Positions 33,424-42,451 of a DNA stretch of 64,000 bases are shown in pieces (position 1 is the stretch's first letter; each line of letters starts with the position of its first letter). Origin of the DNA: Bacteroides caecimuris (GTDB lineage Bacteria; Bacteroidota; Bacteroidia; Bacteroidales; Bacteroidaceae); the NCBI RefSeq assembly GCF_001688725.2, contig NZ_CP015401.2:310001-374000 (forward strand), read 5' to 3'. Under the pieces are notes generated by a model, which did no database searches, was not told the DNA's origin, and saw nothing but the letters and a program-made list of their open reading frames with translations. The translations under genes and the position numbers were made by a program.

Positions 33424-34854
33424 ATGATAAAGAATATAATTATAGGGATGAGTATGGTACTCTTTGCTGCCGGCTTTGCCGGTTGTGCCGACTGGGTGAA
33501 TGTGACCCCGAAAGACCAGGTGGAGAGCGATAAACTGTTCAATAGCGAACTTGGTTACAAGAGTGCCCTTATAGGTATCTACGCACGTATGACGCTGGAC
33601 GAAACATACGGTAAGAGCATGACATACGGTTCGGTGGAATTCCTGGTGCAACGGTACGACAACTACGGAAGCAATATCCCCACCGAAGAACAACGCGCAC
33701 AGCGCTACGACTACAAGAAGAATGAAAGTGCCAAGAATATGGTGAACGGTCTGTGGGTAAACCTCTTCTGCACCATCGGCAACATCAATAACCTGCTGCA
33801 AAACCTTGAAAACGGTGGCAGGAACATCGTCACCACCGACGGATACTGGACATTGATGAAAGGGGAAGCCTTAGGGCTTCGCGCGTTTCATTACTTCGAC
33901 CTGCTCCGTCTCTACGGCCCTATCTATAGCGAAGACCCGGAAATGGCGTGTCTGCCCTGGCGTACGGAGTTTAACGACGAAGCCAAGTCATTGCTGCCCG
34001 CCAGTCGCATTGCCCAGAACATTCTGCACGATTTGGAGGAAGCGGAAGAACTGTTGAAAGACGACAACCTCCACTACCAGAACAATCTTGACGATGTATT
34101 CTTGGGATACCGCAAGCATCGCATGAACAAGATGGCGGTGAAAGCCTTGATGGCACGTGTCTATTTATGGATTGGCGACAAAGCCAATGCGGCGTTGAAG
34201 GCTAAGGAAGTGATTGACGGATGCGGCTTTACGCTTGCAATGGACAATACCAAAGATGTTTCTCTCTACGAAGAGACGATTTTCGGATTGGGACGCGACG
34301 ATATGGAGACGAAAGTAAAGAACGACTGGGCGGAACTGACCAGATATGCCAACGAGCTTTATATATCCAACGACAACTGCGACCAGGTATTCAACAAGCA
34401 GAACATAGGTATTAATGACATCCGTTACAAAAACGGATACGGATTCATACATGGAGAAAACGGAAGAATGTGCCGCAAGTATCTGGGACGCGAAGTGGAA
34501 TATAAAGAGAAGATTCCTTTGATTCGTTTGTCGGAAATGTACTACATCCTGGCCGAAAGTGTCAGTCTCGAAGAGAGTGTCACCTATATCAACCTGGTGC
34601 GCAACGCACGCGGAATCTCGCGTTCCAACAATCTGGTAGCCAATGACGCCTACGACGAACAGGCCCGCCGGGATGCATTGAACGAAGAGTATCAGAAAGA
34701 ATTCTTCGCCGAGGGACAGTGGTTCTATTTCCTGAAACGTCACAACTACCGTACGTTCTGGCGTTGTCCCAGCACGATACCGTCTATGACAAAATATTAT
34801 GTGTTGCCTACGCCCGACGACGAGATTGAATACGGAGTGGGAGCACAGGAATGA
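33424..34854 (+). CDS. SusD/RagB-type surface lipoprotein
   Basis: A 476-aa substrate-binding lid for the SusC channel. The signal peptide ends in a lipobox (GFAGCADW, Cys near residue 20). The SusD N-terminal region (VTPKDQVESDKLFNSELGYKSALIGIYARM) and the conserved helical repeat segment (GEALGLRAFHYFDLLRLYGPI) are present, as is the C-terminal IRLSEMYYILAES motif and the closing PTPDDEIEYG. It is 14 nt downstream of susC. SusCD pairs import oligosaccharides or, as in RagAB, oligopeptides. Confidence 0.95.
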   Translation: MIKNIIIGMSMVLFAAGFAGCADWVNVTPKDQVESDKLFNSELGYKSALIGIYARMTLDETYGKSMTYGSVEFLVQRYDNYGSNIPTEEQRAQRYDYKKNESAKNMVNGLWVNLFCTIGNINNLLQNLENGGRNIVTTDGYWTLMKGEALGLRAFHYFDLLRLYGPIYSEDPEMACLPWRTEFNDEAKSLLPASRIAQNILHDLEEAEELLKDDNLHYQNNLDDVFLGYRKHRMNKMAVKALMARVYLWIGDKANAALKAKEVIDGCGFTLAMDNTKDVSLYEETIFGLGRDDMETKVKNDWAELTRYANELYISNDNCDQVFNKQNIGINDIRYKNGYGFIHGENGRMCRKYLGREVEYKEKIPLIRLSEMYYILAESVSLEESVTYINLVRNARGISRSNNLVANDAYDEQARRDALNEEYQKEFFAEGQWFYFLKRHNYRTFWRCPSTIPSMTKYYVLPTPDDEIEYGVGAQE

Positions 34855-34881
34855 TTTTGGTTTCATTAAAATGAATAAGCA

Positions 34882-36798
34882 ATGAGAAAAAATATATATC
34901 TATTTTTATTGGCAGGACTGTTCACCGCTTGCGGAGAAGACGATTTGATTCGTTACAGTCTGGAAAAGGATGGCCTGCAATTCTACACGGGTGAAGACAG
35001 TAAACTGATTCCGGGTGATGCTTCGGATTTGGACCGCATTTTCAATTTCGCCACCGCCACCTATCAGGAAAGGAAAAAAGGCGACGAACGCGAAGAAACC
35101 TATTACTATGGTGACAATCTGGAGGCGTACACATACGAGAAAATCTATATGCAGATCCAGGGATTCCCTTCTCCCGATGAGCGCCCTTATAAGTTGAAAA
35201 CGATAAAACTGGAAGATGAAGAGAGTGATTTTGTTCCCGAAGTAATCTTTGAGCCTTACTATAGCGTGGCTCCCGAACAGGTGAGGGATACCATCAAGTT
35301 CACCATTGTGCGCCCGAAGAACGAACGGGGCGAATTTATGCGCGGCACTTATCGTTTCGGTATTACGATTGATACGGAAGACAATCCCTTCTTTCAGGAA
35401 GGGGTGACGGAGCAGAACGTGCTCGAGGTAACACTGAAAGACATCTATGAGAAACCCGACGACTGGGATGCACGCGAAGAGTGGTTGGGAGCTTTCGATG
35501 AGGAGAAGTATGCGTTTATGCTGACCTATTCACAACGTCCGTTTGTGCGTAGCAACGATTATATGTGGAACAAGACCGATAAATACAACCAGGAGTTGGT
35601 TGCTTATCTGAAGGAGCATCCCGAAATGGCGACACGCTTTGCCACTGAGATTCCCGATATGCCTAAGACTGTGTGGTGGAAAGGAGATGTCGAAACAAAC
35701 TTATTGGGAGCTTATTCCCGCGAGAAGTTTGACTTCATACGGAGCGTCATGGGCGAGGAAGAGTTGTTGGAAAACGATAAACTTGTCTATTGGAATCTTA
35801 TTTTCCGCGAAAAAGTGGCGGCGGATGCCGGCTATGAGTTCCCGGTCAATCAAAGTCGTGCCGGATGGTGGAACAATCAGGCCTTGGGCGAATGGGCTGT
35901 TGACAAGCAGGAGTTTGTGACAAGAACAATTTTTGAAACTTGCAAGTTGAACAATGTGCCCGAAGATGCATGGGAATATGTGCCTTCCGTAATACGTTTG
36001 AATATAGATGCTTATAATACGGCTCATCCCGGTGCTCCGTTGGGCTTATCGTTTCCCGAAGATAATTTGGTGCCCGAATGGTGGGAAATGCGTCAGGAAT
36101 TGTTTGGCGAATTTTCTTCAATCAAAAGAGATGTGATTGTAAAGGCACTGTTTGAATATAACAGAGATACTTCTTGGGAACCGGTGAAGGGTATTCCTCA
36201 GTTAAAGAATCCTCAACTTACCAATGCCAATTTCTCATTAGGTTATATGCCAAAGATTAAAAATGCGATTGCAGCTTACAACAAAACACATCCGGACACC
36301 ATGATTGAATTGCCGATAGTAAAGCCTGCATGGTGGAATCAGTCGTTCTTGGGTGATGAATATAATGAGAAAAAAGAAAATTTTGTGAAGGGAGTTATGT
36401 CTCAGTATGGGTTTTCTGGTACTCCAAATCAACAGACAGTGTGGAATCAATGGAATATCATATTCCGGTATGAAGCGAAGCGGGGAGGAGATGAGGATAT
36501 TGTATTCCCGGTACTGGACGAATCTCTAATTAAGCCTTCTTATTGGGATAAATATAAATATTTGGGTGAGTATTCCGAATCGAAATTAGTGTTTACATGG
36601 ATGACGCTTTTACCAAAATGTTATGGTAGCGTAGATGAGTATGCACTACGTAATGGGTATTGGCACCCATATACTCAAGAAGGTGTATATAAAGTATTGG
36701 TAGAGGCTTATAATGCAAACTACACAACATTTATGAATCGTTATGCATCATCCAACCCCGAACCGTTTGAATATCCGGCAACTTTCCCCGGTAACTAA
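34882..36798 (+). CDS. DUF4843-type lipoprotein with six tandem C-terminal modules
   Basis: A 638-aa lipoprotein (lipobox LFTACGED), much longer than the roughly 250 aa typical of DUF4843. The first 190 residues resemble the family. Then a motif of the form P-x-x-W-(W)...LG-x-[YF]-...K-x-x-F recurs six times, with tryptophans at about residues 195, 265, 329, 400, 484 and 555, spaced 64-84 apart; most units end in Y-x-x-x-HP-like and FP segments. It looks like amplification of the last module of the family. The last two or three units look AT-richer than the first, by eye. Probable role: surface substrate binding beside SusD. Confidence 0.75.
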   Translation: MRKNIYLFLLAGLFTACGEDDLIRYSLEKDGLQFYTGEDSKLIPGDASDLDRIFNFATATYQERKKGDEREETYYYGDNLEAYTYEKIYMQIQGFPSPDERPYKLKTIKLEDEESDFVPEVIFEPYYSVAPEQVRDTIKFTIVRPKNERGEFMRGTYRFGITIDTEDNPFFQEGVTEQNVLEVTLKDIYEKPDDWDAREEWLGAFDEEKYAFMLTYSQRPFVRSNDYMWNKTDKYNQELVAYLKEHPEMATRFATEIPDMPKTVWWKGDVETNLLGAYSREKFDFIRSVMGEEELLENDKLVYWNLIFREKVAADAGYEFPVNQSRAGWWNNQALGEWAVDKQEFVTRTIFETCKLNNVPEDAWEYVPSVIRLNIDAYNTAHPGAPLGLSFPEDNLVPEWWEMRQELFGEFSSIKRDVIVKALFEYNRDTSWEPVKGIPQLKNPQLTNANFSLGYMPKIKNAIAAYNKTHPDTMIELPIVKPAWWNQSFLGDEYNEKKENFVKGVMSQYGFSGTPNQQTVWNQWNIIFRYEAKRGGDEDIVFPVLDESLIKPSYWDKYKYLGEYSESKLVFTWMTLLPKCYGSVDEYALRNGYWHPYTQEGVYKVLVEAYNANYTTFMNRYASSNPEPFEYPATFPGN

Positions 36799-36812
36799 TA
36801 AACTTGAATGAT

Positions 36813-38372
36813 ATGAAAAAAAATATTCAGATATGGCTATTGGCAGCCCTCCTCCTGATGGGGGGGCTTGCCGGATGTTACAATGATAAAGGTAACTACG
36901 ACTATAAAGAAATCAACGAGGTGGAATGCTCCATCAAGGCAGCCATCAAAGGAGGAAATGAAATTGTGATTAACGAAATGGGGAGCAGCCGTTGCAAGCA
37001 ATCTCCTATTGATGTAGTAGTTGTCTATACTCCTGTCATTTCGCAGACGATGGCTCAGAATGAGGAGAATCTCGTTTATGAGTGGAAAGTGACCAAAGCA
37101 GGCGAAAAGGCTGTTCTTATTACAGACAAAGTATTGGAATTGGAGTTTCCTGCCAATACAGCGACTTCTTACAGCATTGTGTTTAGCGTGACCGATGAAC
37201 TTACCAATGTAAGTTTCTACAAATCTTTGAGTATCAGTACATCGCAACCTTATATCAACAGCTGGTTTGTATTGAATGAAAAAGAAGGTGTACAACAGTT
37301 GTCGGTAATAGAAGAACCCGATTCTGTGAATTCCATCATCTCTTTTGACGGATATGGCGATTTGGGTCTTTCCAAGTCGGAAGATATAAAAGTAATCCGC
37401 GATGCAACGCATTTGATTTACTCTCCTACGTTAGACCGCAAGAATGCCGTAAATCCGGAAATTCTGCAACTGATGTCAAAAAATGGTGTTTGGCGGACAA
37501 AACCCAGTACGCTCTCCATGACTGCTATGAAGTTGCCGAGTGTGGTAGAGGCCAACAAACTTTCGCTGGTGAATGGTATTGACGGAAGCGTGGCGTGTCT
37601 TTCTACCGTCATTGTGGACGAACGTGGACAAATGCACTATTGCTACGATGGTGAAACATATGAGATGATTGAACCTTACAAAACCCCTTATAGCACGGGA
37701 GTGCTTGGTCATAATTTGGGCGAATCCGGACAGATTGCCATATGGGACAATGAAGAAATGGCATTTGGATACGCAGACATCAGAGGTGGCAAGGCTGAAT
37801 TGAATTTTATCTATCAGTATGTAGAAGGGCTTAATGACACGGAGATTGTGTGGATGGGACCTGAGTATGGTGATGGAGACGAGAGTAAGAATTCATTGGG
37901 TATCGCCATCGCCCGTCACAAGGATACGCAGGATTACGTCGTTTACCACTTAGGACGGAATGATGATAAAGAGTATGCAGTGACCCGCAGCGATGCTATC
38001 GGACAGTTGGTGGGCGGCAATGCGGTTTCTCAGTTTGCCACAGCACCGTATGCGTTCCTACAACAGTTCTTCTACATTTCAGGAAGCAAACTTTATCGTT
38101 GCAATGTCAGCAATGGTGAGTCGGTGGAGATTTATGATGCGGAAGGTACGATTTCAAAGATGAAATTCAGAATCTTGAATGAGAACATAGGGCGTCCTCA
38201 CGAAATGCGTATGTTGGGTATGGCTGTAGAGAAAGAAGACGGCACATGGGAGTTGCATCAGATTGAACTTACCATTGCCGGAGACTTAAAGGAAGATAGC
38301 GTGAAGAAATTTGCAGGGTTCGGAGCCATCAAAGACTTCTGTTTCTCATTCCGTAATACAGCATCTAATTAA
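36813..38372 (+). CDS. PKD-like family lipoprotein
   Basis: A 519-aa surface lipoprotein with a clear lipobox (GGLAGCYND, Cys near residue 22) and the hallmark opening of the PKD-like family, GCYNDKGNYDYKEINEV. Two PKD/Ig-like strands regions follow, then a large beta-rich C-terminal domain that resembles a propeller (repeated YxxDxGxx and IxxxVxDxRG patterns). Such proteins accompany SusCD and DUF4843 genes and probably bind polymer or peptide at the surface. ATG 36813 was chosen because it gives a standard lipoprotein signal; the TTG three codons upstream is less likely. Confidence 0.85.
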   Translation: MKKNIQIWLLAALLLMGGLAGCYNDKGNYDYKEINEVECSIKAAIKGGNEIVINEMGSSRCKQSPIDVVVVYTPVISQTMAQNEENLVYEWKVTKAGEKAVLITDKVLELEFPANTATSYSIVFSVTDELTNVSFYKSLSISTSQPYINSWFVLNEKEGVQQLSVIEEPDSVNSIISFDGYGDLGLSKSEDIKVIRDATHLIYSPTLDRKNAVNPEILQLMSKNGVWRTKPSTLSMTAMKLPSVVEANKLSLVNGIDGSVACLSTVIVDERGQMHYCYDGETYEMIEPYKTPYSTGVLGHNLGESGQIAIWDNEEMAFGYADIRGGKAELNFIYQYVEGLNDTEIVWMGPEYGDGDESKNSLGIAIARHKDTQDYVVYHLGRNDDKEYAVTRSDAIGQLVGGNAVSQFATAPYAFLQQFFYISGSKLYRCNVSNGESVEIYDAEGTISKMKFRILNENIGRPHEMRMLGMAVEKEDGTWELHQIELTIAGDLKEDSVKKFAGFGAIKDFCFSFRNTASN

Positions 38373-38395
38373 AAAGAATAAAATTTAGTGTGATT

Positions 38396-40477
38396 ATGAA
38401 ACGTACATTATTATATAGCTTACTGTTGCTTGCGTTGACTGCTTGTCAGGATTACATCACTCCGGAAGTGCCCAAAGATGATTTGTCTTCATGGATGAAC
38501 GAGGAAGGGCTTGTGAAAGGAGAGGTCTATGTGAAGTTCAAGCAACTGGACAAAGATTTGCAAGTAGTGGCTACTCGTAGCGGTGAGGTGGAAACCGGCA
38601 ACAAAGATTTGGATGCCGCCGCCGTGAATATAAAGATGCAGCAGATGGAACGCCTGTTTCCTGCCGGAAAGTATGAGAAGCGCACCAGAAAGGCAGGATT
38701 GCATCTGTGGTATAAAGTGAAGTTTGACGAAGCCGTCAATGTGGGACAGGCAGTGGATGCTTTTTCCGCATTAGACAATGTGGCTTGCGTGGAGCCTGTG
38801 GGCAAGTTGGTGCCTGTTGCGGTGAATCCGCCTAAGGATACTTATTTCGGTTCTCAGTGGTATTTGCACAATACAGGTCAGATTGGTATGATGGAAGGTG
38901 CGGATATCAAGATTCTGGATGCTTGGGAACTGACTTCGGGAAGCTCGGATGTGATTGTGGCTGTGATTGATCAGATTGTCGATTTTAGACACATGGAATT
39001 GAATCAGTGTATGTGGCGAAATGACGAGGAGGATGAAGATGGCTATGTAGACAACGATGGCAACGGCTATGTGGGCGACTACTATGGATTGGGAGTAAAC
39101 AACAATACCATTCTCAGCGATGATAAAAGTCATGGAACACACGTAGCGGGAATAATCGGTGCATCTACAGTTACCAATAATTATTTCGATCCTAATGGTA
39201 TTGCAGGTATAGCCGGCGGTGGTTATCCGATGTACAATCAGGGAGTCCGCATCATGACCTGTGACTTTTCTTATGGCCCTGCCGCCATTAAATATGCGGC
39301 GGATATGGGAGCGGTGATTTGCAATAACAGCTATCATGTCGGTACAGGGCAGGCAACCATACAGGCTTTTCAGGAGGCTGTCGACTATTTTGTGGAATAT
39401 GCAGGTTGTGATGAAGACGGCAATCAGGTAGGTCCGATGAAAGGTGGCTTGGTGATTGCGGCTGTTGCCAACGACGGCGTGAAGAAGGATGCGGTAATTC
39501 CCGCCTCTTTGAATCATGTGATATCCGTAGCCAGTGTAAATCCCCGTTTTCAGAAGAGTAGTTTCTCCAACTACGGTTCGTGGGTGTCTATCTCGGCTCC
39601 CGGCGGTGGTGGTGATGAAGTTCCAGCCGAATACGATTGGAATACTTGGGCAATCTGGAGTACGGTGAACAATAACGCTGTCAAACCTATGGTCGGCACC
39701 TCTATGGCTTCGCCCGTAGTGGCGGGAGTAGCAGCGTTGGTGGTCTCTTACTTGAAAGACAAGGAAGGCGGACTCACTGCCGAAGAGGTGAAACATCGCC
39801 TGTTGCAGAATGTCACTCCCATTGCAGAATACAATCCCGAATACGAAGGAATGATTGGCACAGGTTGTGTCAATGCGTACGGTGCTTTGACGGGAGCCAT
39901 GAACTGGCCGCCTGTTATCAAGCTGGTTTCGGAAGGACTGGATATAGAGACAGATAAAGTACTTTACTACGACGAAGAAGTGAACTACGTGTTTGAACTG
40001 AGCGACAAGGAAACCGATACAGCCGGCCTTACCTATGAGGTGGACGACCCTGCCGGTATCTTTAAGCAGACTTTCGCAGATGGAAAACTCACTCTTTCCC
40101 TGCACAACAAGGATATTCAGCCCGGTTCGTACAAAGTCTCCCTCTCCGTGACCGACCAGGGAGTCGGAGGAGAAGAGCACCTCAACGTACAGACTACCAC
40201 TACCGCTTTCACCGTTCGCCTGTTACCCGAAGTACACAAGGAAACAAGCATCGAAAACACGAACACCGAACTGACGATTGGTGCAAGCGCCACCTTCAGT
40301 GGCAAGGTGACCGCACGGATATACGACACGCTCGGCAACTTGGTGCTCGAACAAGTGACGAATATCTCGCTCAGCTCTCCCGGCAAAATCGATATCTCCG
40401 GATTGAGTGGCGGTATGTATGTCGTGAAACTGACGTGCAACAATAAAACGATTACTAAGAATATCATAAAACTGTAA
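38396..40477 (+). CDS. Subtilisin-family (S8) lipoprotein protease with T9SS type-A-like C-terminal domain
   Basis: A 693-aa serine protease. The N-terminus is a lipoprotein signal (LLLLALTACQDY), followed by an inhibitor-like propeptide (about residues 40-155, ending near WYLHNTGQIG). The S8 triad is Asp192 in AVIDQIVD, His246 in SHGTHVAG and Ser436 in GTSMASPVVAGVAAL. The Asp box is unusual: DQI instead of D-[ST]-G. After an Ig-like region, the last 70-75 residues match a Por-system type-A sorting domain (ARIYDTLGNLV, ISGLSGGMYVVKL, TITKNIIKL). A PorV-like protein is encoded 4 nt downstream. Lipid anchor and sorting domain together are contradictory for a normal T9SS cargo. Confidence 0.88.
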   Translation: MKRTLLYSLLLLALTACQDYITPEVPKDDLSSWMNEEGLVKGEVYVKFKQLDKDLQVVATRSGEVETGNKDLDAAAVNIKMQQMERLFPAGKYEKRTRKAGLHLWYKVKFDEAVNVGQAVDAFSALDNVACVEPVGKLVPVAVNPPKDTYFGSQWYLHNTGQIGMMEGADIKILDAWELTSGSSDVIVAVIDQIVDFRHMELNQCMWRNDEEDEDGYVDNDGNGYVGDYYGLGVNNNTILSDDKSHGTHVAGIIGASTVTNNYFDPNGIAGIAGGGYPMYNQGVRIMTCDFSYGPAAIKYAADMGAVICNNSYHVGTGQATIQAFQEAVDYFVEYAGCDEDGNQVGPMKGGLVIAAVANDGVKKDAVIPASLNHVISVASVNPRFQKSSFSNYGSWVSISAPGGGGDEVPAEYDWNTWAIWSTVNNNAVKPMVGTSMASPVVAGVAALVVSYLKDKEGGLTAEEVKHRLLQNVTPIAEYNPEYEGMIGTGCVNAYGALTGAMNWPPVIKLVSEGLDIETDKVLYYDEEVNYVFELSDKETDTAGLTYEVDDPAGIFKQTFADGKLTLSLHNKDIQPGSYKVSLSVTDQGVGGEEHLNVQTTTTAFTVRLLPEVHKETSIENTNTELTIGASATFSGKVTARIYDTLGNLVLEQVTNISLSSPGKIDISGLSGGMYVVKLTCNNKTITKNIIKL

Positions 40478-40481
40478 GAGT

Positions 40482-41423
40482 ATGAAAAATATAAGATATG
40501 GCTTGATGATGTTGCTCTTGTGCGGAGCAACCGCTACCTTTGGACAGGGTGATAACGGAGCGGCTTTGTTTCCCGAACTGACGCCCGATGTGCGCGGTGT
40601 AGGAATGGGCAACAGTGGGGTGGCTTCTTCGGCAAACGCATTCTCCATTTGGAGAAACGCTGCCAAGAATGTTTTCTCGGACCGAAAGGCGGAAGTGGCC
40701 TACAGTTTTACGCCCTGGATGCGCGAATTGGCTTCAGGCAGCAATCTGCACGCTCTGGCAGGCTATTACGGGTTGGACGACAAGCAGGGAATCCAGGCGG
40801 GTTTCCGCTACATCAACCGTCCGGATGTGGAGCGTGCGGGTGCGGTCTATACTCCCAAAGACTGGAGTATTGACTTGGGATATGCACGCAAACTCACCGA
40901 AGGACTGTCCGTAGGTGCAACGGCACGCTTCGTACGTTCCGCTCTTTTCGACAATGCAGCGGCAAACGGAGTGGCTTTCGACCTTGGCGTCTATTACCAA
41001 CAAGCATGGCGCAATAACGACGACGCCCGTTGGAGTTTGGGTTTGCAGGCTTCCAACTTCGGTACGAAAATGGATTACGGATACGGTAAGTATAAGCAGC
41101 CCGCCAAAGTGAATGCCGGAGGAGGTGTTGACTATGCATTCAACGACAACCACCGTCTGCAAGGCACGCTCGAAGTGGGCTACCGCGTATGGCCCGGCGG
41201 TTGTTGGGAGGGTGCCGTTGGAGCGGAATACACGGCGTTCAAGCTGTTTTCTGTACGCAGCGGATACCACTATGGAGAAGAAAACAACCGTATGCAACGC
41301 TACGGTACCATCGGCTGCGGCGTGCATTACAGTATGCTACGTGCCGACTTTGCCTTTATTATTCCTGAGAAAAACAGCTTCCTCAAGAATACATGGCAGG
41401 TGTCGTTGGGAGTAGCCTTCTGA
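40482..41423 (+). CDS. PorV/PorQ-like outer-membrane protein
   Basis: A 313-aa outer-membrane beta barrel of the FadL-like PorV group. The signal peptide ends in TATFGQG. The typical family opening is present (FPELTPDVRGVGMGNSGVA, then SIWRNAAKNVF and FTPWMRELASGSNLHALAGYY), followed by alternating aromatic strands and a C-terminal aromatic residue (VSLGVAF). In type IX secretion PorV receives cargo from the SprA translocon by binding its C-terminal domain. Here it follows directly the only T9SS-domain protein of the window, which supports a real functional pair. Confidence 0.85.
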   Translation: MKNIRYGLMMLLLCGATATFGQGDNGAALFPELTPDVRGVGMGNSGVASSANAFSIWRNAAKNVFSDRKAEVAYSFTPWMRELASGSNLHALAGYYGLDDKQGIQAGFRYINRPDVERAGAVYTPKDWSIDLGYARKLTEGLSVGATARFVRSALFDNAAANGVAFDLGVYYQQAWRNNDDARWSLGLQASNFGTKMDYGYGKYKQPAKVNAGGGVDYAFNDNHRLQGTLEVGYRVWPGGCWEGAVGAEYTAFKLFSVRSGYHYGEENNRMQRYGTIGCGVHYSMLRADFAFIIPEKNSFLKNTWQVSLGVAF

Positions 41424-41445
41424 ACTGGAGTTGAACTAAGAAATA

Positions 41446-42444
41446 ATGAATAGATTAATGTATATGATAAGAAGAATTTTAATAGGATGTGTTTGTCTGT
41501 TGTGCAGTGTCGCATGGGAGACAGTGCAAGCTAAAAAAACTGTGTTAAGTGCCGAAATCTACGGCTATCGGGCAGAGATGGTCTATTTTGACTGTTTCCA
41601 GACCCCGTTGCTCCGACAGGAGTTTCATACCAATCCGGGCGAGGAGCATATTTACTCGTTTGATACAGAACGGATGGTGACGTTTGCCATCAACGGCAAA
41701 ACAACCGTTTTATTGATGCCGGGCGACAGCCTGCACGTCAACCTTCGTTACGAAGGCAAGCAGGTGCAGGCTGTGGAGTTCAGCGGAACGGCAGAAGCGG
41801 TAGCGCAAAACCGCCTGTTGCGCGACATCGCTCAGTTGAAACGCACCATGCGCTATAAATCACAGCTTCTTGCTTGCATCGCTGTAGATGTGAAGCCGAA
41901 AGAGCGTTTCGAAGCATCGCGGGTACTGTTGGAGCAGAGCCGCAAACTGTTGGAGAAAGCCGGCAAGGAGATTCGTCCCGAAGTGAGCAGCTACATCTTG
42001 GCAGACATTGAAGGAAGTGTATATAATTCGTTTATGGAATATCCGGTGATGTATGCCGAAACCCGTCGTTTGCCGATTGAGAAACAGGAAATCGGTGACT
42101 ATTGGTCGGTAATGGACGGCTATAGCTTGCGCACGGACAAGAACGCCTTGCAGTCTCTGGATTATATCGGGATGCTGATGCGCTATATGTTCTTCGTTAA
42201 TGAGAAGAAGGCGCACGAGTCGGGTACAACCTACACGCGTCCTACTTCCTTCGAAGAGGGATACCGCGCGTATGCCGCATTCTATACGGGCGATGTAAGG
42301 GATGTGGTGCTTTATACGATTATCTGCAACTTTATTCGTAACGGAAAGAATCTCGACCGCATAGATGATGTAGTGAAGGAGTATAAGAAGAAATACAACC
42401 GGAACAAGGAATATATACATATTATAGAAACACTTTTACAATAA
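41446..42444 (+). CDS. TlpA-type N-terminal domain protein lacking thioredoxin
   Basis: A 332-aa exported protein (hydrophobic start RILIGCVCLLCSVAW, cleavage after VQA). Its sequence follows the pattern of the N-terminal half of Bacteroides TlpA-like proteins (a beta-sandwich with TVLLMPGDSLHVNLRYEG, then a helical segment), but it ends where the thioredoxin fold would begin and has no CxxC motif. It sits directly before three full TlpA-like genes, so it is either a decayed paralogue or a redox-inactive partner. No other family is recognised. Confidence 0.7.
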   Translation: MNRLMYMIRRILIGCVCLLCSVAWETVQAKKTVLSAEIYGYRAEMVYFDCFQTPLLRQEFHTNPGEEHIYSFDTERMVTFAINGKTTVLLMPGDSLHVNLRYEGKQVQAVEFSGTAEAVAQNRLLRDIAQLKRTMRYKSQLLACIAVDVKPKERFEASRVLLEQSRKLLEKAGKEIRPEVSSYILADIEGSVYNSFMEYPVMYAETRRLPIEKQEIGDYWSVMDGYSLRTDKNALQSLDYIGMLMRYMFFVNEKKAHESGTTYTRPTSFEEGYRAYAAFYTGDVRDVVLYTIICNFIRNGKNLDRIDDVVKEYKKKYNRNKEYIHIIETLLQ

Positions 42445-42451
42445 ATAGGGA

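Noticed and set aside
38771..40180. A 469-codon open frame on the minus strand
   Set aside because: It lies wholly antisense to the subtilisin gene, has a low-complexity His/Ile-rich translation, no domain and no promoter; it is a shadow of codon bias.
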